Below, piece after piece: positions 47,274 through 59,655 of a DNA stretch of 64,000 nt; positions within the stretch are counted from its first letter, which is position 1, and each line of letters starts with the position of its first letter. Under the pieces are notes generated by a model, which searched no databases, was not told the DNA's origin, and saw only the letters and a list, made by a program, of their open reading frames with translations. The translations under genes and the position numbers were made by a program. The DNA is from Cryptomeria japonica (lineage: Eukaryota > Streptophyta > Pinopsida > Cupressales > Cupressaceae), in contig NC_081409.1 of the NCBI RefSeq assembly GCF_030272615.1, positions 245,169,502 through 245,233,501 of the forward strand, given 5' to 3'.

Positions 47274-48116
47274 GATGTTCCTCTGAAATGGTTTAGGGTA
47301 GAATTGTGGCAGTTGTGGTGTTTCCAGAAGCTTTCTACAGGTTGGGAAGTCACAAAGAAGAAGGATCTTTTGGTGTTTGCAATGGATTACAAGCCTAGAA
47401 ACTATAGGGTCCATATTTCAATGGCGGATTGGGAGTGCCCCTTTACAGGCCACATCACTAATGATATGCTTCATCAAGTTTTTAACACCTCGAATTATCA
47501 GAAAAGGAGCGTTAAAATGATTATCAGGGAGGAAATCCTCTTTCCCCAGGCAAGCAAGCTTCTTTTCCCCTCACAATTAGTGTCCATATTCTTGTCAAAT
47601 GCGATGGATTTGCTGCAATCACTTGATTCTCTGGAACACATTGCTAAAAGAGTGGTCTGTGAAATCTACCTTCCTGGGAATAAGTTATTAAGGGCAATTC
47701 ATAACTATGATCTATGGGAGGGTCAAGCAGATATCGGGGGCTTATTTTCAATAAATCTTCTTCTGAATGGAAATGCATATGTATCACTATATGACAACAT
47801 CAAAAGTTCCCTGAAAATGCACAATTTTAGGTTTGTCCATTTCTCACTAGAGAGATACCATCATGTTTTCAGCCATGTACTGGATGATCAAACAAGGAGG
47901 AAAGTGAATTCACTACTAATTCTTATCAGTATTGAATGAGCCACTCCTGCACGACCTCCTTAGCAAGTTGTTCCTGACCTAAATGCTAGTCCTAGGTTGG
48001 GGGACGATGCTAGCTCTTCACAGGCCCCAAGTGCATTCGACAAAGATCAGCCTGCGGGTGGTGCAAAAGATAATGAAGACAATCAAGATTACACTGTTGC
48101 TATGGATGAAGAATGA
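47274..48116 (+). pseudogene. Third ORF of the plus-strand LINE, unknown function
   Basis: An open stretch starts after a TGA (codon 47274) and has no ATG near its start. It runs to TGA at 47937 and continues in the same frame, past a TAG near 47961, to TGA at 48114. It has tryptophans near the N-terminus, a globular 200-residue body with VVCEIYLPGNKLLRAIHNYDLW, and a tail with VVPDLNASP. The position after RNase H, a tryptophan-rich start and a V-V-x-D-L-N type tail match the minus-strand LINE ORF at 41364-42965. Sequence identity between the two is low, so homology needs a profile test. Confidence 0.5.
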
Positions 48117-48127
48117 AGTAAACATTT

Positions 48128-49392
48128 TGTTGGCATATGTGCAGAGTATGGTGACATGATGATATTGTATGTTGTCATTGATGTCAATATGCTGAGGAGT
48201 GAACTGATATATTGAAGTAAGCAACTTGCAAGAGAACTGGTATGATGTTGTGAACCGGTATATGTGAAAAAGTGAGGTGGTATGTCTGTCCAAGTGAACC
48301 GGTATATGTAAAAAAGTGAAGCGGTATGTCTATCCAAGTGAACCGATTGGTAGTCTTAGCTTCAGGGTTTCCGGTTGAAGTATTCCAAGCCTATGTGATT
48401 CAACCGATGACATCGTGTGATGAGTTAGCATTGTAATGAAGAACAGATTGTGTTGCCACGTCAGCCTTGTGCGCGTGAAGGATCTTGCATGAAGGAGATT
48501 GATGCATGAATGTGTGTAGTCTCTGTAAACGGTGGAAAACGTGTGATGGGTTATCAGCCTCCAAGAAGCGGTGAAGAATGAATAATGGAGAACGTCTTGA
48601 GATATGTTCAAGACTATTGTAATCAATGCAACATGTTCAACGGTTAGGATTGAACTGACTGAATTGCTTAACCTAAATGTTTAGGGTTTAGGGTTTAGGG
48701 TTTATGCTATCGACCTATATGTTCCCTATAAGGTCGATGTTGTTTTTCATGTTGAGGTTGTTGGCAAATGTTGTGTGTGTATCTAAGTGCAAAGATACGT
48801 GATTCTTGCCAGACCAGATAAGAGAATAGATACCTGTAGAGTGTGATTGCAAAAGGAAGGAACTAAAGCGGATCTGCATTGGCATTGAAGTGTTGTTACC
48901 AGATCATTGTAATACCTGTTGACCTCTAACCACTTCAACAGTTGGAAAATCCCTTAACAAGGCAGCTTTAACTGACTTGCTATAAATCCTTTAACAGGGT
49001 GACTCAAAATCTTTGAGTTCTTGAAATCCTCTAACAAGGTAACCTTTAACAGGGTTTAACCCTTAACTGGGTATTTTAGCCATCCCTTAACCGGGTGATC
49101 CCTATTAGGATTGGTTCCTAACAGAACCTATTGTAAAAGTCTCTAACCGGACCAGGCTCCTAATAGAGTGGACTTCAAAAGGGTTTAAAGAACAACTTGT
49201 GGGTATTCATCCCCACCGTGGTTTTTCCCAATTGGGTTTCCACGTGAAAAAATATGTGTGTTATGTGTGATGCCTTTTCATGTGATGCTTTGTTAGTTTT
49301 TGTCAAGCGGTAAAGCATGTTGAACCAATAAGTCTTTACATTTCTGTTGATATGTTAGCTTGTTTGATATGTCAATGTTCTTGCTCCAATCA
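48128..49392 (+). repeat. Solo LTR (related to Element B) in the LINE 3' end
   Basis: TGTTGGCATATG starts the block, and its opening words (GATGATATTGTATGTTGTCATTG) echo the Element B LTR. It contains the CCACCGTGGTTTTTCCC then GTGTGTTATG stretch at 49215-49265. The right end (CCAATCA, 49392) is tentative; flanks CATTT and CTTTT differ by one base. It separates LINE ORF3 from the LINE 3' end. Confidence 0.5.
48680..48703 (+). repeat. Telomere-like TTTAGGG repeats inside the LTR
   Basis: Three perfect TTTAGGG units plus TTT. This is the plant telomere repeat; here it lies in an LTR and probably acts as a telo-box cluster or is an interstitial trace. Confidence 0.85.
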
Positions 49393-49399
49393 CTTTTTT

Positions 49400-49593
49400 T
49401 TGGAAGCATGTTTCAGTGGTCCTATCTAGGTTTCATAGGAGAAGAATTATGTCAAGTTCTCTTAGTAATATTTTGCCAATCAAGTATTGGTTGTTAATGT
49501 TTATAAAAATATGGCTTTCAAGAGCCCCCCTTTTGTAAATCTTTTATTATTTAATATAAATATCAGGCTTACTGCGCCTTTTGCCAAAAAAAA
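49400..49593 (+). mobile_element. LINE 3' end with A-tract
   Basis: The stretch ends TTTAATATAAATATCAGG...GCCTTTTGCC followed by eight A residues (49586-49593), a common form of plant L1 3' end. It belongs to the broken plus-strand LINE. Confidence 0.55.
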
Positions 49594-52500
49594 TAAATCG
49601 TCATTTAATATTTTTAGAGCAATTTAGGAGGTGGCAAAGTTTTATGTTTTTTTAAATTAATGCTTTCATTTAATGATTTTCACGACGGGTTAAAGATATT
49701 TCACGATCTATGGATTTGACAATGGTGGTAGGTTTTTTTATATTTTTAAGGGTGTTGAGCACGTTTCGATTGTTGTGATAGTAGTTGTTGATTTAATATC
49801 CATACTTGTAGATTAATGTCCAAGTTTTTTTTTGACAACATTGCACCAATAGTTGCGGCTTTAATACTCATAATTGAATGAAATGTACCCTAGTTGTAAA
49901 AAGCAACCAATCATGTGATGTCACATCAACTACACACGCATAAAGGCTTCTTATGCATGACTATTGGTCTCACTTTTTTTTGGACTCTATAGGACACCTT
50001 GACAAAAAGCATGCTTATGCGGCATCACATTTGAGACCTTGAAACCTTTGTTATAAGCAAGGGACTTGCCAAATAAGTTGCTATAAAAAATTGGATTAAA
50101 AATTTCCATGTAAGATTTTGAGAAGCGTAAAGTTAGGGTGCTCAACTGCTAGGTCCTCTCCCCATGATAATAACGAGATTCACTGACATGTTTTTATGAA
50201 CATGAAATGACTGAGGTGCATACCTATAATTATAAAACGTTTATGCATGTTAAAAAAAAAAAAATAGAAACATGGAATGACTTAGGTGCATACCTCTAAT
50301 TATAAAATGTCTATGGATGTTAAAAAATTAAATTATAATTGATTCAAACAAATTTTATTTAATTTAAAACAAAAATATTCAATCAATTGTAATTGTACTT
50401 GCCAATCTCGCGAATACTAACAAACTAAAATAACATCTCTATTTTACCTTTTTCATTTTTTAACTAAAAAGATGCTCTCTAATTAGTACTTGTCGTTACA
50501 CAATACTATTGTAATGTTTTTTTTTCAATGCTTAACTAGCTATTAAAACAAGTCATTTACAATCAATTATATTCCAATAATTTTTGTTTGTAAAATTTAT
50601 TTTCTTATCTTAAAGTGTAGTTGTATATTTTTTAAGTTCATGACATATAAAAATTATTTATCTTAACAATGATTAGATAAAAACCTTTTAGCTGTTATAG
50701 AGCGGTTTTTATAGAGGGCAAATGGAATTATTTTTTCACGGAGATTATTTGGTCTTTTGACCACTCCAGTTTTGGCCACTCCTTCCACTCCATCTCTCCT
50801 CCACTGCAATTTTTTAGGAGCACTACCACTGAAATTTTGCGAGAAAAGGGATTAAAATGAATTTCCAATATGCATTAGCTCTGCTTGAAAGAAGACAACC
50901 TTTTTGACCACGAAAAAGAGATGAGATAAATTTTTTAAAATACCTGAGATAAGCATAAAAATCCCTTCATTTCAGACATAACCTTAACACTGCTTAAACA
51001 ACGTGCAACTGTTCCATGATTTGTTGGCGGCCAGTGCTGTCAAAGGCCTCTCTCGTCATCATCGTCGTTCGTTCATTCTTCGACTGCTCTGTTTAGCAAA
51101 CAGGCGCTCTTTTCTCCGAACATGGTGCCGGTAAATTAATTTCCTTTTTCTTCAACAGATAGGTTAAATAACTTGTAGTTGGGTTAAAAACTATTTCTTT
51201 AGATTTTGTTAGTCCTTGCCTATTTAGGCAGGAGACTAATGTTTTCAGTCAACTATTTTACAATTACTTCATTCTTGAAAGCTGTGCCAAAAAAAATTTA
51301 ATCTCATTTACTATAGTTTGGAGGAATTTATTTTTTAAAAGTATTTTTTTTTTTTAAGTTTTTAACCTTTTTCTGATTGGTGCATTATATTTTTGCTGGG
51401 GTTTTAATTTGTTTTATTTATAAATTTGAAGAAAAAAGGTATGATGACCAATCAAAAAAGTGGGGAGTAAAAAATTTTTATTAAAGCTTTCTAATGTTTT
51501 GGTGCTTATTATTGAAAAAAAGTTCTAGACCATTCTGAAAGTGTTTTCCAAGGTTGTAATTTTTTTCCAGGGCTTTCTAGATTTTCTAAGGGAAGCTTTC
51601 TCCGTGAAATATTGATATCCATTAGACCAAACTGTGAAAGCAGTGTGAAGACCATGGTTCATTCATATTATCTGCAAGAACATGGTTGCAATTTTGTTAT
51701 TGCAGCGACTCCCATGTCAATAGATATTTCTCGTCATCTATAGTATAGTTATGTTTTAAGCATGAGCTTTGTCTGCTCCACATCTGTCACAGTGCATAGG
51801 CTTGAGCTAGAGGTATTTTGTATTGTTACTTTGTCCATAAATCTATGATTCAGAATTATTTTTTATTTTTTAAAACACACAAATTCTGATTTTAACTCAC
51901 AAACACCTATATGTACCATTCTCTGCTTCATTTGCCAAATGTAGCTGGGAATACTATGTTTTCGTACCCTATCTTATCTATATCATTTTTGAGGAATTGT
52001 AATGGGTTAAGAAAAGTGAAGTATAAATTATTGATAATTTTTTAAATTTGTTATTTTTCTAGAAGTAGTAGCATTTCTAAAACTCTGGATATGGCGTGTG
52101 TATAAAAGAGTTATATGAATAATTTATAATGTACAAAGGAAATGGTTACAAATCTCTTTCCAATACCTTTGTGTGAATGCATAATATTCCATTGCTCACA
52201 AAATTTGCTGCAACTATGGAAGGAATTTGGGGGTTTCTGTAATGCATAGGAAATTATTTATCCAGCAAATCAACATTTGATCAGACAATTTCGCTGTCCG
52301 CTTGCATTAGGGTTCTTCACGAATTTTGAAAGCCGCAATTTAGAGGACCTATTTAAGTCAGCACACCACTACGGGCTGCATCTTGTTTACCCCCGAGCTA
52401 CTCTTTGATCCCAACAAACAATTTCGAGGGGCAAACCATCCTCCCACCAAGTCAGTCATTCACTTATCCAATATTCGTAGGGGAAATTGTATACTCTTAT

Positions 52501-53317
52501 CCAAGTTGGCCCTTCCATTGGTGTGCATTTAATGGTTTAAAGCTCGGGACTCATTTTTGCAAATGTAGATAGGAATCTCCATAACATCAATATTCCATTC
52601 TTATTTCCATGTCTCTAGTAGGGGTTTCACCTTCGACGCTGTTTGTGCACCCGCAACAAAAAAACTCAAACCAAATTTGTGTGTACGTTACAACCATTGC
52701 ATTTCATGGCAGTTGCAATTTTTTCGGCCACTTTGTAAAATAGTTTTTTTTTTGCTAGATCTGAAATGCGGTGGATTTCATACATGGTTAATGTTGCATT
52801 GTACAAGATTTGCTTGCACTGAGCTTTTTGCTTAAATTTACCCCTGCATTGTGCCGATTTCAAGGAAAAGGTTAACAGCTTTCAGCGTTTGAATCATATT
52901 TTTTGCTCCATTTGACTGTAATTATACAGTTTGGAGGTAGTTGAATCATATTACAATTTGGATATATTTCCCCTGCATTTTGACATCTCTTTATAAATTC
53001 TTAGAGAGTCAATCCTTCTGAGCAAATCCGCTTTAACATTATTATCTCCATAAATTTCACTGGAATATAATTAATTGCATTCGGCATTTTCATAGTTCAT
53101 TAAATTTCTCGAATTTTAATAATATCAATATCACCACAGATATTAACGATTATGTGTAAAGTGTTACCGCATTCAACTTTCATCTCAAGTTCATTCCTAA
53201 TTACGAGTATACGCAAATTATAATCGCTTAGATCTTTGTTCTCAAGTTTAGCCCTGCATTTGATCTTTTAGCTCAAATTTACCATTCTATCCCTTGTCTC
53301 TGCTAAAATGTGTTTAG
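49594..53317. other. AT-rich DNA, possible promoter region of a host gene
   Basis: No clear gene. A 51000-51130 stretch is GC-richer (TCATCATCGTCGTTCG) and ends ATGGTGCCG then GTAAAT, which looks like a short first exon with a splice donor, but its phase does not fit the exon at 53318. 52360-52570 has an open frame of about 70 codons without ATG, of unknown meaning. Confidence 0.35.
50203..50332. repeat. Imperfect tandem duplication of about 67 bp
   Basis: Two copies share CATGRAATGACTKAGGTGCATACCT and AATTATAAAAYGT; each ends in an A-rich run after GCATGTT or GGATGTT. Confidence 0.8.
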
Positions 53318-55141
53318 GTACATGGCAAGTGCACAACAATATACAAGACTGTGGCTTGAGCAAGAGTTTTGATTCGATATCTTTGGCTATAGGTATGGTG
53401 ACTGATCTACTTGTTTTAATTTATGTCTGTATTAATATATTGGATTTCATAGTAAAGCGTTTGTAGAGCTTTTCCATTTCCTCATATGAGTTTAGTTTCA
53501 AGCACTTTCCATTTATGCGATTAGCACAAAGACAAACAAAATCATCTATTTGCATGGCTATCACCGAGCATTTGTATAATCACTTTTTTTTTCTGGTTAC
53601 TGTTTCATATTCACAGACAATTAAAACATGCCCAAACTTGAATGCTACCTTTAATCAAGCTCCAAGGCCTTTTTGAAGAGAAATAATCATTTTTTATGTT
53701 TAATGATTGGATTATAGCTTATACCCCTTGACACAAACTGAATACAAGACAAAATATTATTAAAGTAATGCTCATGTATACAACGAACTCATGTATCTGT
53801 TTTAACATAACAAAAGAGCAATACATATGGTAATTGTTTAGCTACTGCATTAAGTATTAGCAAAAGGAAATGTAGAATTATATGAAAAGATTATAGAATC
53901 CCTATTTCAATTATCTAGTTATTTTAGCTATATCCTTCGTCATTGCAAGGCAACAATCTCTGCATTTTAGTCTTTGTCAACCTTGGCTATTTGTTGAGCA
54001 TATCATGATGATGCTGATAAAAAAATAGTTTTGCTAAATACTTCATTTTTTTGAATGGTTGCTCTACACCTTACAGTCATAATTGTCTTACACAATTTAA
54101 AGCATAAAATCTTGCTTTAGAACTTAAGAAATCATGCAACATATGTGGTTATCATTCTCAAACATTTGAATTCCACTTATATCTAAAATGATGCACACAA
54201 ATCAAAGAATGCATAGTTTGATTGATAGAGCACAGTTAGTGAGGGTGATGGCACGTTCCATCTACCAAACTTCAAATCATGTAAAGGGATTAGGCTGTTA
54301 TTACTTATTATCCATAGAGCAGATTATAATTTAATGTGGAAAAGTTTAGGTTATTTAGTGAAGTGCAATATGATTAATGAATCTACTTTTAACATGTTTT
54401 TTGTATGAACTAGCAGAGTATGTTGAAAAATAATTGTCGCACCAGCTAGAATAAAGATTGAATCAGAATTTTGAATGTTGAGAATCAACCCAAAAACAAC
54501 ACAAAATCCCTATTTTGATTTTGAATAGAATTATCTATAATACGTTTGAAATAATCTACATGAGATTTCTTGTACAGATTGCCGATCATAATTCATAGTT
54601 AGTCAAAGTATGGGTTGTTTTTGATTTGATACTCTCTGACAGTAATTCAAGAACAACAGAGGCATTGTTCAGGTTTTTAATCAACCACATAAGAATTTAA
54701 TTACAAAGAAGATAAAGTTCAAAGTCTAATATTGTATACGCTAATTTGAGCTTGTATCCTTGATGGCTTGTGCAGATAAGATAAACCTACATGGTGGGTT
54801 TGAACGTTTGTACTATTCAGTGGACAGTGGTAGCTTGCAACAAGGATCTCAGAAACAGGTGTGCCATGCTTTCTACATCCTTTAAAATCATTACAACCCT
54901 TCCCATTATCTCACAGTTTCCAAAAACAAATTTCAAAATACCCAGTTTTTGAAAACAAAAGTTGTTATTTCAAGTTGTTTCATTGCTTTCTTGAATTTCA
55001 AAAGTTACAATGATAGGATGTAGAATATTAGAGTTAAACATGCATTGATATTACTCTAGTTGGTAATTTCACAACATGAGCACTGGCATCTTTGTCCAGC
55101 TGAACGCTTTTGACAACTTCAAGGAATTGGCATTTAATTGA
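53318..55141 (+). other. Candidate host exons (three, phase-compatible)
   Basis: Exon 53318-53392 has acceptor TTTAG and donor GTATGG; exon 54776-54858 has acceptor TGTGCAG and donor GTGTGC; exon 55100-55141 has acceptor TTTGTCCAG and ends in TGA. The reading phases agree: the first exon ends one base into a codon and the next supplies two. The peptide reads TWQVHNNIQDCGLSKSFDSI, then a segment with INLHGGFERLYYSVDSG, then LNAFDNFKELAFN. I do not recognise the family. No matching first exon was found, so it may be a gene fragment or chance. Confidence 0.35.
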
Positions 55142-57391
55142 ATTTACAATTCTCATTTCCTAATACCTATTTATTTGCATTGACTTCATTTCAACTAGCA
55201 CAATGCTAATTACAAAGATCTCTATTGAGCTGAATTAATCTTTTGTTTTCTGATGAATATTCCAATGCATGATACACTCTAAGAAGCTGTTTATCTAAGT
55301 GCATCGTTATCATCATCTAGTAGATCACTAAAGCAAACAACTTGTAGACCAAACAAATCATTAATAAGTCTTTATGTCAAATATTTTCATTCCTATTAAT
55401 ATCGATTGCTCACCGATATAAAAAACATGCAGAGAATTAATGGTAATTCTCTGCTAGATTAACCAGTTTCAAATTGTATTTTGATTGATTGCAATAGTAA
55501 TTTCTTAGCGGTGATTAAGTCTAATTAAATTTTTATTGTGATTTTTCTATTGTTTTTGAAATGAAACCATGTGATATTGATTTATGAGATTATTCAAATA
55601 TTATGGTACTGTTTAAAAATTACATCATTGATTTTGATTTTAAAGATAAATGCTATGTTCATGTGTATAACCTATTTGCTTATGTTTTTAATCTTAGCAA
55701 CCGTGTTTTGGAAGTTACTGTAAAAAAATCCTTAACATTTAGCAGTAAGCATTATTGATGTTCATGTTTGTATATAGTCTAGTTATTGTGATATATCTAT
55801 TGCTTTTGAAATGAAATCATGTGGTATTGATTTATCAGATTATTGAAATATAGTTAGCTAGATGAATCAGCACAACAACTTGTGATAGCTATATGTTCCT
55901 AGAAACACTTTTGTTTTTGTTTTCTAAAATTTCCTTTTTTCTGATTGGTCACTCTTAATTTTGCTAGGGTTCTTTTCAATTAAAATTTTGAAAAAAAAAA
56001 TCTTCCAACCAATGAACAATTAGCTCTAAACTTTTCTAAATATTGTCCTACACTCATTATTATTTTTTCTTCTTGCACAATTGTCGAGCCCATTAATGCT
56101 ACCAATTCTTGCTAATAAATGAGCACATTAAATGAAGAAAAGCGTAAATTAAAAATCTGCGAACATTTATATGTCTCTGTCTTTCATACATTAAGAGACG
56201 CATAAATATTTGCTTGATTATATTTATTATTTATATTTAGTTTATCAAAAAAAAAGAGAGCACATTAACTACTAAATCAGTTTATAATATCATAGAAGAC
56301 ATTTTGAAAGTAAAAAGAAGTCATAAGTTTTATTATTAGTTTTATGATATTCATTTTATTTTTATTATTTGTTTAGTAAATTTGTATAGTTTAATTTTGA
56401 TTTGTTATTTATGTGTAAATGATGCATTCTATTTGTAATATTCGTTTAATAAAATTGAGCAAAAAAATGTATAGTTTGAATTCAATTTTTTAATTATGTA
56501 TAATTTTGATTATATTAATATTATATTTTTAATTTGATAATTAATAAAAAATATCTATTTTATTTGTTTTGTATTTGTATTATTTCATATGTCGCCTCTT
56601 CCTATCACTACATTCTACCCTTTAATACTATTGAATATAATAATACATAAAATTAAACCAACAGCCAATATTATACAAGTATGAATTTTAATTTTTACTT
56701 GTGTGTAATTTGTGCATTCTAATTTTATTATTTGTTTGGTCAATATGATATCTATCTAGAAAATATATATACAAGTTTTAGTTCACCTAGATTTTGTGCT
56801 AATATAACATTTTAATGTTAATGCACATGTGAGATTCAAATTCCTTTTTCTATATTTGATTCTTTATTCCAAATAACCTTAGATAGTTTATACATACAAT
56901 ATATTAGATGTTCAATGCTCAACTTGACATTTTTCAACACAAACATAGAACAAATCTCATTTTTTTGGGATAAGGCGGGGACTCTAGCTGTATCACAACT
57001 CTTCTTTTAAATGTCGCCTCTTTTATCACCACATATTGAACTTTGATTTATTTAGTTTTGGTTGATTTGAGTCTTGCATTGCGTTAAATTTGAATGGAAT
57101 GAGCATATTATGGAAATGATAGATTAATCAATATGGCAATAGGATTATTTACTAGCAATTACACCTTGGTGTGCAATGGGTACGTCAAAGAGGTCTAAAA
57201 GTTCAATTGGAAAAAGAATTGGTCTATTTTTTGTATGCATTTGTGTAGTACATGATGTCAATTCATAGGTCATTTAGAAAATGATATTATTTTTGCAACA
57301 AATATCTCAATGGACAAGTGATAGCTTAAAACCAACTATGCATCCACTTACATGGATACAAACATGACTAAAATAGAATCTTTGAATCAAG
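55142..57391. other. AT-rich DNA without genes
   Basis: Long AT-rich tracts and no coding signal. It ends at the Element C LTR. Confidence 0.6.
55540..55853. repeat. Two imperfect direct repeats of about 66 bp
   Basis: Copies at about 55540-55605 and 55788-55853 share TTTTGAAATGAAAYCATGTGRTATTGATTTAT in pieces; about 180 bp separate them. Confidence 0.7.
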
Positions 57392-58354
57392 TGTTGGCAA
57401 TTGACACTCATCTGGTGGTTTCTGGTGGTTTCGGGTAGCTGATTATTTGTTTAGGGTTTTCATTGATGGCAACTCTTCATGGAGATTCAATCTGGTGATC
57501 ATAATTCTTCGTATCCGAAAGCGGGTGTTAACTAGTAGATGATTAACCGGTATTTCAAGAAGAACAGAGCATTTTTGGGTTCGAAATCTTTCTGGTGATT
57601 TTGGTGCATTGAATCGTGTTTGGGATGATTGGGTCGACTTAGAAACATCATTTTATTATTGTTTTAGTGATCCCCATTTATCTTTGGTGATTTGGTCAAG
57701 CCGACATGAGACTACACGTTACACTAGCAGGCCGACATGACAAATGACCTATTTTGTGGTTGTCGGTATATAAGTTTGGTGTGGATGATCTTTTTGGTGA
57801 ATGGATGTGATTATATGTGAGTGAGAGGTGATCGAGAATCCATTTTGGTATAGTTTCATGTGCGCATTCTTGATCTGGTAGCTGACTAAGACAAAGAACA
57901 AGGCAGAACAACAAAAGTGATCCAGTCAGTATATTTAGCATTCAATCGGAACTCATCCAGGCATTGTAGATGCTACTTCAGATTTCATTCACTAAAATTC
58001 ATCACCATAACTATCTTGTAAGGCAGTGAGCCTTCCCTGAGGGTTGTAGCCTTTTGGGTTATTGTAATTGAGTAGTGACCTCTAGGCAGTGTGCCTGAAT
58101 CCCTGTGCATTCCCATTTTGTAATATTGTTTTGCTATTGGCCATAATGGATTATATTGTGGGTTCAAATCCCACCGCGGTTTTTCCCATTTTGGTTTCCA
58201 CATAAAAAAACCCAGTGTTATGATCTAGTGGTTGTTTGTTTTATGTTTTTGCATTTCAGTTTCAAGTATTTGCTTCCATTGGTTTAAGTTTGAAAATTTG
58301 ATAACTTGTAGATCACTGATTCACCCCCCCTCTCAATGATCCTTGATTCCAACA
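57392..58354 (+). repeat. 5' LTR of Element C
   Basis: TGTTGG at the start and CCAACA at the end form a 6-bp inverted terminal repeat. CCACCGCGGTTTTTCCC then AGTGTTATG near 58170-58225 is the copia-style stretch seen in the other LTRs. Confidence 0.8.
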
Positions 58355-58356
58355 AT

Positions 58357-58368
58357 TGGTATCAGAGC
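58357..58368 (+). other. Primer binding site, tRNA-iMet (Element C)
   Basis: TGGTATCAGAGC two bases after the LTR end. Confidence 0.92.
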
Positions 58369-58422
58369 CTAGGTCCTCTGAGGAAGCTTAACTGCTTGAG
58401 GAAGGTCTGAGAGATTGATTCA

Positions 58423-59655
58423 ATGGATTCTGGTTTTCAGAGACAACTCAGTGTGGCACTTGAGGATCTTGATGTAGCTAGAAATGAGATCTATACCTTG
58501 AAGAAAAACCTGAATGATGTTGATAATTTCATCAATGACTTGAAGGATCAAGCGAACACTTCAAGAGACAAGAGGAAGAAATTTATGGACAAGATGAAGG
58601 AGAAAGAAGATCAAATCATGGAATACCAGGGTAAAGCTAATGAAGTTTACAAGATTGAGAGAGAAAATGCTGACTTGAAGAATGAGATGCAATCCATTGT
58701 GATGAGGCTGACTAAGGAGATTGAGGACCGGAAGAAGAATGAAGAGAATATGGCACAATAATTGAAGGAAAGAGCAGATAAATGCTTAAAGCTTACCTAT
58801 GAGAATGATCAGTTGAAGCTTGAGTTGACATAGACAAGGAATAATGGTCAAGAGCTCGAAAGGCAGATTGCTACCTTAAGGGATGAACTTGCTACTGCTA
58901 ATAAATACAAAGACAAATTTAAAGCTAGCTCAACAAAGCTTGATGAGATGCTGGAGAGTCAGAGACATGGAAAGGACATGCGAGGACTTGGATTTAAGAA
59001 AGGTGAATCCTTTGGATTTGGACAAGTCAATGCAAAATCTGGTCAGAAGAAGAGCAAGAATCCTCCGGTAAGACAACCTAATGCTCATAAATTCAATGGT
59101 AGATGTTTTACTTACAATACATTCGGTCATATGGCAAATCAATGTAGGAGTAGGATGAATAATGGAATGAACAACATGAATAATGTTCCTACCTTTACTG
59201 GTTTGTGCTTTAGATGCAATAATTTTGGTCACAAGTCAAATATGTGTAGAGTAGTAATGAATAACTTCCAGAACAAAAGATGCTATAATTGTGGGATGTT
59301 TGGACATATTTCTAACCAGTGCAGGATGAGATCAAATAAGATGAACTTCAGACCTATGCAGAATAATGTTGTTTGGCGTGCATGCAACAAAATCGATCGC
59401 ATTGCAAAGTACTACAGAAGCAAGAACAATGCTCCGAAAGACAAGAACAAATCAAATGAGAAAGGAAAAGTGAAGGTAGAAGAAATCAGAGACAAACATG
59501 AGAAGATGTGGATTAGAAAAGATGAATCTAAAATAGAAAATGGATTTGCACCCGAATCCGATGCAGGATCTTCATCCAGTACTAGGGCTTTATGCCTTAG
59601 GGGGATATTTTTCATGCAAATTATAAGAACCCCCTCTTCGGTGGTCTACAATTGA
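58423..59655 (+). pseudogene. gag-like protein of Element C, broken
   Basis: ATG at 58423 opens 411 codons in one frame with two stops (58759, 58831). Residues 1-175 are coiled coil. Knuckles are CFTYNTFGHMANQC (second cysteine is Y), CFRCNNFGHKSNMC and CYNCGMFGHISNQC, with a fourth decayed one. The length equals the Element B gag frame (about 411 codons), which supports these boundaries. A K-rich segment and an acidic/serine tail end the protein. No protease follows. Confidence 0.78.

Larger units (their letters stand above)
29441..49593 (+). mobile_element. L1-type LINE broken by four nested insertions
   Basis: Plus-strand pieces join in the order of a plant L1 element: DUF4283-like ORF1 (29441-30880, 31536-32235), endonuclease and start of RT (39585-41183), rest of RT, zf-RVT and RNase H (about 43985-46711), an extra ORF (47274-48116), and a 3' end with an A-tract (49400-49593). 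The gaps are a solo LTR, Element B, a minus-strand LINE fragment and another solo LTR. Removing them leaves roughly 8 kb. The true 5' end is unknown; the start given is that of the first recognisable coding. Confidence 0.8.

Noticed and set aside
28755-49660. Similar TTTTTTTAAAYTAA...TCATTTAATG sequences on each side of the broken LINE as its target duplication
   Set aside because: They are imperfect, A/T-rich and not adjacent to the A-tract, so chance similarity is as likely.
52360-52570. Open frame of about 70 codons without ATG
   Set aside because: No start, no recognised motif and no clear splice sites; left as unknown.
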